A DNA stretch of 64,000 nt from Anastatus disparis (taxonomy: Eukaryota; Arthropoda; Insecta; Hymenoptera; Eupelmidae). The stretch lies in assembly GCA_017163975.1 (NCBI GenBank), contig JAFFSR010000370.1:1736001-1800000 (forward strand), given 5' to 3'. This document shows, one piece after another, positions 9,959-21,940 of the stretch; positions within the stretch are counted from its first letter, which is position 1, and each line of letters starts with the position of its first letter. The notes beneath the pieces are model-generated. The model made no database searches, was not told the origin of the DNA, and saw only the letters and a list, made by a program, of their open reading frames with translations. The translations under genes and the position numbers were made by a program.

Positions 9959-12241
9959 CACAGGCACACAAAAAAAAAGTCGATGTCCACGGAGGACACC
10001 TTTGGGGTTCTATGTGTTTTGGGTCGCTGATTCCGAATCGTATGTCGGTTTATTCAGATCAGATCGCTTTTAAGGTCATTTGAAGGTCAAATGAAGAAAA
10101 TATTGCTGAAAAAAATCTGGAAAAATTCATACGTAGGTATTTAGCATGCTGAATCCGAATCCGGTGTCGGTTGACCTTCGTTAGTTCAAGGTCAAGGTCA
10201 TTTAAAGGTCAAACCAACAAAATGACCACAAAAAAATTTGGAAAAATTTATATACAGGTTTTGAGGGTCGCTGAATGCAAATCCAAGGTTGATTTGATCA
10301 TATCTGGTTATCTGAAGGTCATCTGAGGTCTTTTGAAGGTCAAATTCGGAAAAAAGGCTGAAAAAATCAGAAAAAATTTAAATATAGGTTTTTGAGCATG
10401 CTGAATCCGAATCCGGTGTCGGTTGACCTTCATGAGTTCGAGGCCAAGTTTATAAACCAGATGGAGCAAACAATAGAATTCCTGAAAAATTTACACATTC
10501 TGAACTTAATGATCTCGTAAGAGATTTGAGACTACCTAAAGATGGTGCGGAAGATTTAGCTTCATTTTTAAAAAGTAAAAATGTATTAGGAAAAGGTACG
10601 AAATTAATGTTTTATAGAAAAAGAAATGAGAGTTTTAAGCAGTATTTCGAAGAAAAAGTCTTTGATGAAACCAAATTAGTGTACCGTTCAAATGTTAAAG
10701 GACTGATGGAAGAACTTGAGCCAAATACTTATAAAGATGATGATTGGAGACTGTTTATTGACTCATCAAAAAGAAGCTTAAAAGCTGTTATACTTCACAA
10801 CACAAATCAATATCATAACACGAATCATAAGTGGGCTGAAAGGAAATCACTTGAAATAGGAAAAGGAAATATCATTGAATCAACCCTGGTTGATCCAAAA
10901 AAAGTATTGATTCCTCCATGAAATAATAAATTAGGAGCCATGAAGCAATTTGTGAAAGCCTTAGATGCAAATGGTCGATGTTTTAAATACTTGGAAAAGA
11001 AGTTTCCATATAAATCTGATGCCAAGTTGAAAGAAGGGATTTTTGATGGTCCAGAAATAAGGAGACTTTTACAAGATGATAAATTTTTAATAACAATGAC
11101 AAAAATTCAAAGGGATGCATGCCTCAGTTTTAAGGAAGTTGTGAAAAACTTTTTAGGAAATAAAAGAAGTGAAAATTATAAAGGTTCAGTAGCCAAAATG
11201 ATTAAGAACTTTGGAAAAATAGGGTGTCTAATGTCATACAAATTGCCCTTCCTGCATAATCACTTGGATCGATTCCCAGAGAATTGTGGCGATTACAGTG
11301 AAGAGCAAGGAGAGCGCTTCCATCAAGATATGGAAGAAATGGAAAAGCGCTACCAAGGCAGATGGGATGTCGCTATGATGACTGATTACTGCTGGTCACT
11401 GAAAAGAGAGTGTAAAACTACATGTAAAGAGCGAAAAAACCTGTTACGTCGATCATTTGATAGTAAGAGAGTACGGTATGAACGGAAAACATGAACACAA
11501 GTTGATACAAAAAAATATGTTTATCATAATTGTTTATGAGATATTTTCAATTTTTTTTATCTTATTATGAGCTTGTACGTGAATTGATGAAGGTCTATCA
11601 AACTTGATATATGGGTTGTTATTTCAATGACCTTGAAAATACTAGATATGGTTAAAATGACCTAGGATTTAGATTCTACGACTCTTAAAATTTATATATG
11701 ATTTTTTTCAAATTATTATAATATCACCTTATTGATTAGACCTTCAAATGACCTTGACCTTGAATTAATTAAGGTCAACCGTCACCAGCTTCGAATTCTG
11801 CATACTCAAAAACCAACATTAAATTTTTTCAGATTATTTGAGCCTTTTTTCCAAATTTGACCTTCAAATGACCTTAGATGACTTTTAGATAATAAGATAT
11901 GATCAAATCAACCTTGGATTTGGACTCAGCGACCCTCAAATCCTATATATAAATTTTTCCAAATCCTTTTGAGGTTATTTTGTTGGTTTGACCTTCAAAT
12001 GACCTTAGTCTTGAACTCATGAAGGTCAATCGACACCGGATTCGGATTCAGCATGCTAAAAAACCCACGTATAAGTTTTTCCAGATTTTTTCAGCAATAT
12101 TTTCTTCATTTGACCTTCAAATGACCTTGAAAGCGATTTGATCTGAATAAACCGACAAACGATTCGAAATCAGCGACCCAAAAAACATAGAACCCCAAAG
12201 ATCGCCTCTGTGGACATCGACTTTTTTCTTGTGTGCCTGTG
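9959..12241. mobile_element. 2.3-kb DNA transposon with ~490-bp TIRs, CTA duplication
   Basis: Inverted termini are CACAGGCACACAA (9959) and TTGTGTGCCTGTG (to 12241), followed inward by GTCGATGTCCAC and GGTCGCTGATTCCGAATC. Arms run to about 10450 and from about 11750. The trinucleotide CTA precedes the left end (9956-9958) and follows the right (12242-12244); removing one copy restores the helicase codons for ALTINK. A CACAG-like terminus with a 3-bp duplication would fit the CMC (EnSpm/CACTA) group, but that is an inference. The arms are built of repeated AGGTCATTTGAAGGTCA-type modules. Inside lies a broken ERFHQD-family gene (10526-11494). Confidence 0.85.
10526..11494 (+). pseudogene. ERFHQD-family transposon gene, interrupted
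   Basis: Two frames, 10526-10921 and 10940-11494, are separated by a TGA at 10919-10921 and read as one protein: the first ends DPKKVLIPP and the next begins NNKLGAMKQFVKALD. Conserved-looking stretches are WRLFIDSSKRSLKAVILHN, EEQGERFHQDMEEMEKRYQG and RWDVAMMTDYCWSLKRE. From memory this is a protein family found in very many copies in arthropod and other metazoan genomes, usually uncharacterised. The order of blocks suggests an internal deletion: HNTNHKW runs straight into AERKSLEIGK, where relatives carry a cysteine-rich segment (CCFLC-like). Its place between the inverted repeats suggests it is the element's transposase or accessory protein, but I cannot name catalytic residues. No intact start upstream of 10526 is visible. 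Confidence 0.65.
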
Positions 12242-12551
12242 CTATTAATAAGTCGCAAGGACAATCATTTAAAAAAGCAGGAGTGTATTTACCAACACTA
12301 ATTTTCAGTCATGGGCAGTTATACGTGGCACTTTCAAGGACAACTAATAAAAAAGAATTGAAAATATTATTAACCGAAAAATCAAGAAAAGTTAAAAATG
12401 GAATGGTCTATACTAAAAACATCGTTTACAGAGAAATATTATAAAACCACAATACAAAAATTAAATATTATGAATAAGAAAATAAAATCAAACATATTTA
12501 AAAATCTAATGTAATGCTAAATATAAAAAAATTAAAAATTATAAACTAGAG

Positions 12552-13110
12552 TTAAGCGCTGTGTTCTTAAGAATCACGGCTGTTATTTTAAGTTATGTGC
12601 CATTGAAAAAACGCGATTGCTTTTCTAAATACTGTTTTGTTAAAAGAAACGGGGCTGCTATTGTAAGTGCTGTGATGAGAAAAAACGCTAAAACTACTGT
12701 AAGCACTGTGTAATTAGAAATTCGTGACTGCTTTTCTAAGAGCTAAGGATGAAAAACGCGACAATTATTGTAAGCGTTGTGTAATTGAAAATTCGTGGCA
12801 GCAATTTTAAGCACTGTGTGGTTACAAAAACGCGGCTGCTATTGTGAGTGCTGTGTAGTTAAAAAACACAACAAGTATTGTAAGCGCTGTTTAATAACAA
12901 ATTCGCGGCTGCTATTTTCAGCGCTGTGTGGTTAAAAAATCGCGGCTGCTATGTAAGGCGCTTTGTGATTAAGAGTTCACGGATGCTATTTTGAGTGCTG
13001 CGTAATTACCAATTTGCAGCTGCTATTTTGAGCGTGGTGTGGTTGAAAAAACGTGGCTGCTATTGTAAGCGTTGTGTAATTGAGAATTCACGGTTGCTAT
13101 TTTCAGCGCT
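12552..13110. repeat. ~37-bp tandem repeat, about 15 copies
   Basis: Units follow the pattern GCGGCTGCTATTGTAAGCG, CTGTGTAATTAAAAA. The GCTGTGTaaTTa block recurs near 12774, 12811, 12847, 12886, 12921, 12957, 12995, 13031 and 13069, spacing 35-39 bp. Copies are moderately diverged and the array merges into the purine-rich array that follows. Confidence 0.8.
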
Positions 13111-14243
13111 GAGACAAAGAGACAAAGACGGAAGAACGACACGGAGACGTAGGGACGAAGAAACGGAGACGGTGGGAAGAAGCCGAAAAAACGGAGACGA
13201 AGAGACGGAGACGGAAAGACGCAGACGAAGGAAAGAAGACGGAAAAACGTAGACAAAGAGACGGAGACAGACAGACGGAGAGACAGAGAAGAAAAGATGG
13301 AGACGGAAAGACGGAGAGACTGAGACAAAGAGACCGAGACGTAGAAGTGGGATCAGAGAGACGGAGAAACAGAGACTTGCAGACAGAGACGGAGAGACAG
13401 AGACATACAGTTGACGATGAAGAGACGGAGACAAAGAAACGGAGACGAAGAGAAGAAGACGGAAACGAAGACTGAGAGACAGAGACAGACAGACGGGGAG
13501 ACAGAGACCAAAAGACGAAGACGAAGAGATGGAGAGACAGAGACGAAGAGGCAGAGGCGAAGATGGACAAACGAAGACGGAATGACGGAGGGACGGAGAC
13601 GGAAAGACGAAGAGACGAAGACGGAGAGACGAAGAGACGGAGACGGTGGGAAGAAGCCAAAATAACGGAGACGAAGAGACGGAGACGGAAATACGCAGAC
13701 GAAGGGAAGAAGACGGAAAAACGAAGACAGAGAGACGGAGACAGATAGACGGAGAGACAGAGAAGAAAAGATGGAGACGGAGACGGAGAGACTGAGACGG
13801 AGAGACCGAGATGTCGAAATGGGAACAGAGAGACGGAAAGACTAAGACAGACAGAAAGAGACGAAGAAACAGAGACTTACAGACAGAAACGGAGGGACGA
13901 AAACGGAGAAACGGAGGAGGAGAGACAAAGGTGGAGAGACGGAAACAAATAGACGGAGACGGAGAGACTGAGACAGACAGACGGAGACGGAGAGACGAAG
14001 ACAGAGACGAAGAGACGAAGACGGAGAATCGGAGATGGCGAGACGGAGACGTAGAGACGGAGACAGATAGGCAGAAACAGAGAAACGGAGACATATAGAC
14101 GGAAACGGAGAAATGGAGACGGAGAGACGGAAATGGAGAGACGGATACGGATAAATGGAGACAGATAGACGAAAATGAAGAAACGGAGACAGAGAGTTGG
14201 AGACGAAGAGACGGAGGCGGAAAGACGGAGACGGAGAGACGGT
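13108..14243. repeat. Purine-rich GAGACG minisatellite
   Basis: About 1.1 kb of imperfect repetition of GAGACGGAGACGAAGAGAC-like hexamer-based units, almost purely purine plus C on the plus strand. All frames are unusually open: the minus strand reads S/L/R/V-rich and the plus strand R/E/T/K-rich. Long frames here are by-products and not genes. Confidence 0.9.
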
Positions 14244-14395
14244 TATTGTGTATGTGTGTATATGTATATGAGTAAGTGTGTGTGTATAGATATGTGTATA
14301 TGTGTGTATGTGTATGTCTATGTGTGTATGTGTATGTATGTATGTGTACGTGTATGTTAAAGATGCACGTGTGTTTGTGCATGTACGTATGTGAC
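14244..14395. repeat. TG/TA-rich microsatellite
   Basis: Imperfect TGTATGTGTGTATATG-type repetition directly abuts the purine-rich array. Confidence 0.85.
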
Positions 14396-15311
14396 AATAA
14401 TGCAAAAGATATTCACGTAAGAAAAAAAAGTCTTAATTCTTCACATTAATATAATAGTAGTAATGGTAATTTTTCTGAATTCAAATGTTTTTTTTTCAAA
14501 TATAATATTTTTTTGAAGAATGCTTCGAGGCTTTTTTTGAGTTACAAAAATATTTCAATAATTTAAAAATGATTTTTCTTTGATCCAAAGAAATTAATTT
14601 CTTTGCATTGTATTTCTTCTATTCAAAAACACCTTCCTTAAAGTTAAAAAAACTTTTTTCTTTGTGTAGTCACAAATTTTTCATGAAATTCCATTTTAAA
14701 AGGAGGATTTACACTTACTAATTTAGTATCGTTTCAAAACAATGCATAATAACTATTTTTATGGTGAAAAATAAAGATTTCTTTTTTTTAAATATTTTGC
14801 AGTTACAAATAAAATTTCAATTCTTATTATGAAAGGACAAAGATATGCGACCTGCTTTAAGATAAATCCAGAACAAATATGCCTGTTTTCTTTTAATATC
14901 TTACGAATAATACATGACTTCGGTTAACAATCATTGGTTATTTTATTACTTACTAATGTCAAATTATTTTTGTCTTTTATGCTATAATATTGAAAAAATC
15001 ATTAATTTATAAAAAAATTATATCTCTTTATTACTATTTAGTTTTTGAATAACACTAATTTAAAAATTCGTTTAATGACACAATATATAAAAAAGTTGAG
15101 ATTTCGATTAGAACAGGACAAAAATAAATGACCTATAAAACCAAATTTTTAATGGTTTGCTTTAGATCTACGTTTTCGATAAAAAATATCAAAAAATCAG
15201 AATTGTTTGTAATTGAAGATATTTTTTTCTTCTCTGTTTTATTGCTAGTGGGTATCTTTGTTGCTGTGGATTGAGATACGTGATGTCACCTTACTCTTTT
15301 AATTTTTGTTG
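14396..15311. other. Non-coding AT-rich stretch, nothing recognised
   Basis: No coding frame, tandem array or inverted repeat was found here. Poly-T and poly-A runs are frequent. Confidence 0.5.
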
Positions 15312-17613
15312 CCCAGTAGTCCAGTAAAATCAGCCGAAAAAGACCGAAAATTTAATGTAATTATTAACAGTGCAGACCACCAAAAAAGGCTTTGTTGGAT
15401 GATTAGAAATGAAATTCATGAGAGACCCTAAAAATTTGAGCCGTCAGGAATTTGTAAACAATGATTTAAGGTGCAAAATTCGTAAAAATCACTGTTTTTT
15501 TGAGGTAGCTTGAAATCGTTTGCGATTTAGTATATGAAAATTATACTATTTATAGGTATTTCAAAGACGATTAATTTGAGACGTCAATAATGAAAATCAG
15601 TTAATAAATTTTATAAATAATGATAAACAATCATCGAAAATCGCAAAATTTTAAAATATTTCTCATTTGATAAAAAAAGGATGTACATGATGGTAATTCA
15701 ACAAAAATTTGCCTCTTATTAACCTTAAGTTACCATAAAAATATTTATTATTTTACGAGATATTCTATTTGTTTATTAAAAAGAGGTCTGAAATTTTTAT
15801 CACAGCTAGTATAATACTTGAAGTTTATGATTCCATTATATCAGAGATGAAATAAACATTTTGCAATGTTAAAAATTAATATTGAAGTAATCAAGATTGC
15901 TACTAGTTAAACAGATTAATTTTTCCTGCCTTGCAAGTAAATTGATCTGGCGAGTTATAATTCATGTTCCGATTAAAAATTCGTTGTATCTCCGTTAATT
16001 ATGATTTTGACTAATTTTGACGTTTTTTTTTTTTATCGGGGAAGCGCGTGAAAATAATAACAACTGTTGTATTTGTTCTAAAAAAATTATTTATTTAACA
16101 ATAATTATTGCAAAAAAAAATTTGTTTGAACATATTTTTTTAAATATTAATTTTAGCAAAAAGCTTTATAAATAAAGTTTGTTCGTCTTAAGAAAATAAA
16201 CAATACTTTATCTTAATGTTTTCATGATAAAATCAATATTAAGTCTGTTAATTTGGAAAACAAATTGGGAAACATTTTTGGTTTAGAAATTTAACGTTAA
16301 TTTACTTTTTCATGAAAATTTCATTGTATCTTCGTTAATTACAGACCGATTTCGACGTTTTTTTTTTAATCGGGGTAGCGCGTGAAGAAAATAACAACCA
16401 TCGTATTGGCTTTCTTAACAATTTTAATTAAACAATTGTTATTGCAAAAAAAAATTATTTTTTACATATTTTAACAATTTTCTATTTTAGCAAAAAAATT
16501 TGAAAGAAAAGTATTTTTATCTTAACAATTAGAGAATTTTTTATTTTATTCTTTTTATCATAAAGTCAATATTAAGACTGTTAAGTAAAAAAATATTTAA
16601 AATAATGACTTTATCGTTTGTAACCATATAACTTCAATTATAACTCGGCAGATCAATTTTATTGCGAGACAGGAAAAATTAATCTGTTTAACTAGTAGCA
16701 ATCTTGATTACTTTAATATTAATTTTTAATATTGCAAAATGTTTATTTCATCTCTGATATAATGGAATCATAAACTTCAAGTATTATACTAGCTGTGATG
16801 AAAATTTCAGTCCTCGATCTTTATAAATGATTATCAAATTTTAAAAAAAAATTATCTCTGCTTCTAATTGAGCTAGGGCATTCTTTATTTTTAAATTTGC
16901 GTAAAATTGCCAGTAATAAGAATATCCAATCCCTATATTGATATTTTTATTAGTAGCAAAAATATTAAAAAAACCATTAAGTAAAAAAATTACTTTTTTT
17001 TCCATATTTAGGTTAAAAATAATGAAATGGACACGATTTAACATCAAATTCATGAAATCTACGTTAATATCAAAATATTATATGATTATCATAAAGTCTC
17101 TACCATGACGTTTTTGCGTGAATTTTTTAACGTATTTGACCTCTTTTTAATAAACAAATAGAATATCTAGTAAAATAATAAATATTTTTTAAAGAAATTT
17201 TTTTGGTTACTTAAGGTTAATCAGAGGCAAATTTTTGTTGAATTACCATCATGTACATCCTTTTTCTATCAAATAAAAAATATTTTAAAATTTCGCCATT
17301 TTCGATGTTTGTTTATCATTATTTATGAAATTTATTAACTGATTTTCATCAATGACGTCTCAAATTTTTCGTCTTTAAAATACCTATAAATAATATAATT
17401 TTCATATACTAAATCGCAAACGATTTCAAACTACCTCAAAAAAACAGTGATTTTTACGAATTTTGCACCTTAACTCATTGTTTACAAATTCCTGACGATT
17501 TTTAGGCCTCTCAAGAGTATCATTTCTAATCATCCAACAATGCCTTTTTTGGTGATTTGCACCTGATACTAATTAGATTATGCATTTCGATAAGTTCTAC
17601 TGGACTACAGGGG
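15312..17613. mobile_element. 2.3-kb fold-back element, non-coding
   Basis: The ends share GTAGTCCAGTA in inverted orientation (15316-15326 and 17598-17608). Moving inward, the left arm (to about 15960) matches the right arm (about 16645 outward), for example CACAGCTAGTATAATACTTG near 15801 and its complement near 16780. The centre holds two direct, not inverted, ~200-bp copies with the motif ATCGGGGaAGCGCGTGAA (near 16036 and 16369). The right arm carries about 330 bp (about 16813-17140) absent from the left, probably a later insertion. No ORF of note and no clear target duplication. Confidence 0.75.
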
Positions 17614-20600
17614 GACTTTCTAAGGGCAGGCCGGAGCAGATTCCATACTGACACACAATCCAAAACCTTTGATTAATTCTCTCCTACTATACGTAATAGA
17701 ATGCATTAAAATTTCAAATACCATATACCCATAAACCCATATACCCATAGACCTATATACCTATAGACCTATGTACCCATAAACCTATATACCCATGGAC
17801 CTATATACCCATGGACCCATATGCCCATCGCCCCACATAACCATAAACTCATATACCCATAGACTTATTTGACCGTAGACCATAGACTTAAAAGCCTATG
17901 GCCCTTTATATTCATGGACCCATATACTTATAGACCCATAGACCTATGTAGCCATAGACCCATATACCCATAGACCCATGTACCCATATACTCATGAACC
18001 AAAGACGCATATACCCATAGTCCCATATACCCATGGACCATAATATCCATGGACCCATATGCCCATAGATAGATATATCCATAGACCCATATACCCATAG
18101 ACCCATAGTACCCATAGCCAATGTACCCATGGACCCATGTACCCATATGCCCATTGACCCATACACCCATAGACCTATATACGCATCGACCCAAATACCC
18201 TTAGACCCGTATACTTGTAAACCCATAATCCCAAAGACCCATATACCCAAGGACCCAATTACTCATAGACCTATATACCCATAGATCTATACACCCATTA
18301 ACCCATATACCCGTAGCCCTATATAACCATAGACCCATATACCCATAGACCCACATACCTAATGACCCATATATCCAATAACCCATACACTCATAGACCC
18401 ATATACCCTTGGACCCATGTACATAAAGACCCATATACCCATAGACAAAAATACCCGAAGATTTGATATACTTTTAGACCTATATTTCCATGGACCCACA
18501 TACCAAAAGACCCATATACCCATAGACGTATATACTCTAAGACATATAGACCCACATACTCAAAGACACATATACCAATATAGCCATAGATCCATAGATC
18601 CATATGCCCATGGTTTCATGTGCCCAAAGTCCCATATACCCATGAACCCACATACCAATAGACATATATACCCATGGACCCATACACCCTTAGACCTAGA
18701 TACTTATAGACCCATATTCTCATAGACCCATATAACTACAGACCCATATACTTATATACCCAAATATCCATAATCCCCTATACCCATAGGCCCATATACC
18801 CCCAAACCCATATTTACATAGACCCATAGAACCGTAGACCCATATTTTTATAGACCCATAGAGCCATAGACCCATACACCCATAGACGCATATACCCATA
18901 AGCCCATCTACTTTTAGACCTATATACCCATATACCTATAGACCCATATACACATAGGCCCATATACCCATACACCCATATACCCATAGACCCATATACC
19001 CATAGACCCATATGCCCAAAGACCCATATACCCATAGACCCATATACCCATATACCCATAGACCCATATACCCATAGACCCATATACCCATAGAACCATA
19101 TACCCAAGGACCCATGTTCCCAAAAACCCGTATATACAAAGACCCACATACGAATAGACACATACGTCCATAGACCTATAAATCCTTAGACCTAAATACT
19201 TATAGACCCATATTCTCATAAAACCATATACCTATCGACTCATATACCTATATACTCAGATATCGTTCGACCCCTACACCCATGGATCCATATACCCATA
19301 TTCCCATGGACCCATAAAGCCATAGACCCATGCACCCATTGACTCATATACCCATAGACCTATGTACCCGAACATCCATATTCCCATAGACCCCTTATGC
19401 CCATTGGCCCATATACTTATAGACCTATATACCTGTGAGCTCATATACCCATAGCCCTATGTACCCATATTCCCATACAATCATAGACTTATTTAACCAT
19501 AGACCCATAGACTTATATACGCATGGGCCCATATACCTATGGACCAATATATGCATAGACCCATTTACCCATTGACCTATATACCTTTAGACCTATGTAC
19601 CCAGAGACCCATATACCCACGGACCTATGTACCCAAAGACTCATTATACCCATAGACCCATATACCCATAGACCCATATACCCATAGACCCATATACCCA
19701 TGGACCCATATACCCATACACCCATAGACTTATTTAACTATAGACCCATAGACTTATAAGCCTATAGCCCTTTATATTTATGGACCCATGTACTTATAGA
19801 CCCACAGACTTATATAGCTATAGACCCATATACCCATATACTGAAAGACCCATATATTCATAGACCCATATACCGATAAACCTATATGCCCATGGACCTA
19901 TGTACCCAAAGACCCATATTTCTATAGACATATTTACCCATTGACCCATATATTTTTAAACCTATATACCCATTGACTTATGTACCCATAGCCATATATA
20001 ACCATAAACCCATAAATTTATAGACTTTTCAACCATAGACCCATAGACTTATAAGCCTATGGCATTTTATATTCATGGACACGTATACTCATAAACCCAT
20101 GGACCTATGTAGCCAATGACGCATATATTCATAGACCTATGTACCCATATACTCATAGACCCATAAACGCATATATCCATAGATGTATATACCCATAGAC
20201 CTATATCCTTATAGACCCATATTTTTAAAGACCCATATACCCATGGACCCATATAACGATAGACCCATATACCCGTAGACCCATATACCGTTAGACTTAT
20301 ATACCGTAAAACCCAATACCTATAAATCCATGTACTATAGACCCATTACCCATAAATCGATGTACCAATAGACTCATTCACCGATGGACCCACATATTGA
20401 TAGATCCATGTACTCATAGACCCACTTACCCATAGACCCATATACCCGAAGACCCGTATATCATAACCTATTAACCCTTAGACCCATATACCTATAGATC
20501 CATATACCCATAGACCCATAGACCCATGGACCCATATACCCAAAAACATATTTACCCATAGACCCGAATACGCTTAAACCCATATACTTACAGACCCATA

Positions 20601-21940
20601 TTCCCATAAATGCATATACCTATAGACGCATATGCCCATAGACTCATATACCCATGGACCCATGTACTCATAGACCCTTTGTACACATAGACTCATGTAC
20701 CCATAGACCCATAAACACATAGACCTACATACGTGTAGACACATATACCCATAGATTAAATACCCATGGACCTATATACCTACAGCCCTATATAATCATT
20801 GACCCTTATACCCATAGATTTATACAACGATAGACCCATAGACTTATAAGCCTATAGCCCTCTATATTTATGGACCCATATGATCATAAACCCATAGACG
20901 CATTTATCCATAGGGCTATATACTCATAAATCGATATACCTATAGACTTATATACCCTCAGATCCATATACCCTTAAACCCGTAGACCTATATACCCATA
21001 GACGAATATGTCCATGAATCCATATCCCCATGAGCCCATGTACGCATAAACTTATATACCTATACACCCAGATACCCATAGACCCATAGATGCATGTACC
21101 CGTAGACCAGTATACCCAGAGACCCATTTACCCATACACCCATTTACCTATAGACCCATATACTCATGGCCCCATAACCTTGTAGACCCATATACCCATA
21201 GACCGATATACCCATGGATCCATATACCCATGTCCACATGGATCCATATACGCATAGTCTTGAAAATACCCATATTTTCATAGCCCCATATACTTGTAGA
21301 CTTATATACCTTTAGACCCATATACCCATAGACCCATATAACCATAGACTTATATACCCATAGACCAATATACTTAAAGGCCCATATCCCTATAGACCCA
21401 TATACTCATAGTTCCATATACACATCGACCCATATACCCATAGACCCATAGACCCATATACCCATATACCCATATAGGCATAGTACTATATACTTGTAGA
21501 CCCATGTTTCCATAGACTCATATGCCCGTAGACCAGTATACCCATGGATTCATAAACTCATATACCCCTATACGCATAGTCCCATATACCCATAGACCCA
21601 TATACTCATAGCCCCATATACTTGTAGAACCCTATACCCATAGACTCATACACCCATAGACTAATATACCCATAGATCCATATACCCATAGACCCATACA
21701 CTCATAAACCCATATACCTATAGGCCTATATGCTTAAAGTCTCATATACTCATATACCCATTCACCCGATAACCCATATACTTGTAGGACCCTATACCCA
21801 TAGACTCATATACTTATAGACTAATATACCCATAGATCCATATACCTATGGACCTATATACGCATAGTCTCAAATGCCCATAGACCCATATACCCATAGT
21901 CCCATATACCCATTAAACCATATACCTATAAACTATTATA

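Larger units (their letters stand above)
6990..12444 (+). pseudogene. Helitron-type helicase pseudogene split by two transposons
   Basis: Three separated plus-strand pieces make up the C-terminal half of a Pif1-like Helitron helicase. Piece 1 (about 6995-7530) reads VKKSYLWEHF, KFQNWLLNIGN, then after frameshifts LNSLTLNGLPPHRLQLK and IVMLLRNVN. Piece 2 (9767-9955) reads ELCNAT and then PRMTLSANDELPFQMTRKQF and VKLAHAL. Piece 3 (12245-12444) reads INKSQGQSF, HGQLYVALSR and ends at VYREIL. Removing the elements at 7534-9762 and 9959-12241 with one copy of each target duplication rejoins the frame. Stops and frameshifts (for example at 7191, 7300 and 7498) show it was also decaying by point mutation. 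The Walker A/B half and any Rep domain are missing upstream. It differs from the H1 helicase and runs on the opposite strand. Confidence 0.85.

Noticed and set aside
13060..14397. A 445-codon minus-strand ORF rich in S, L, R, V and plus-strand R/E/T-rich ORFs, resembling SR or low-complexity proteins
   Set aside because: They coincide exactly with the GAGACG minisatellite and are open in several frames at once.
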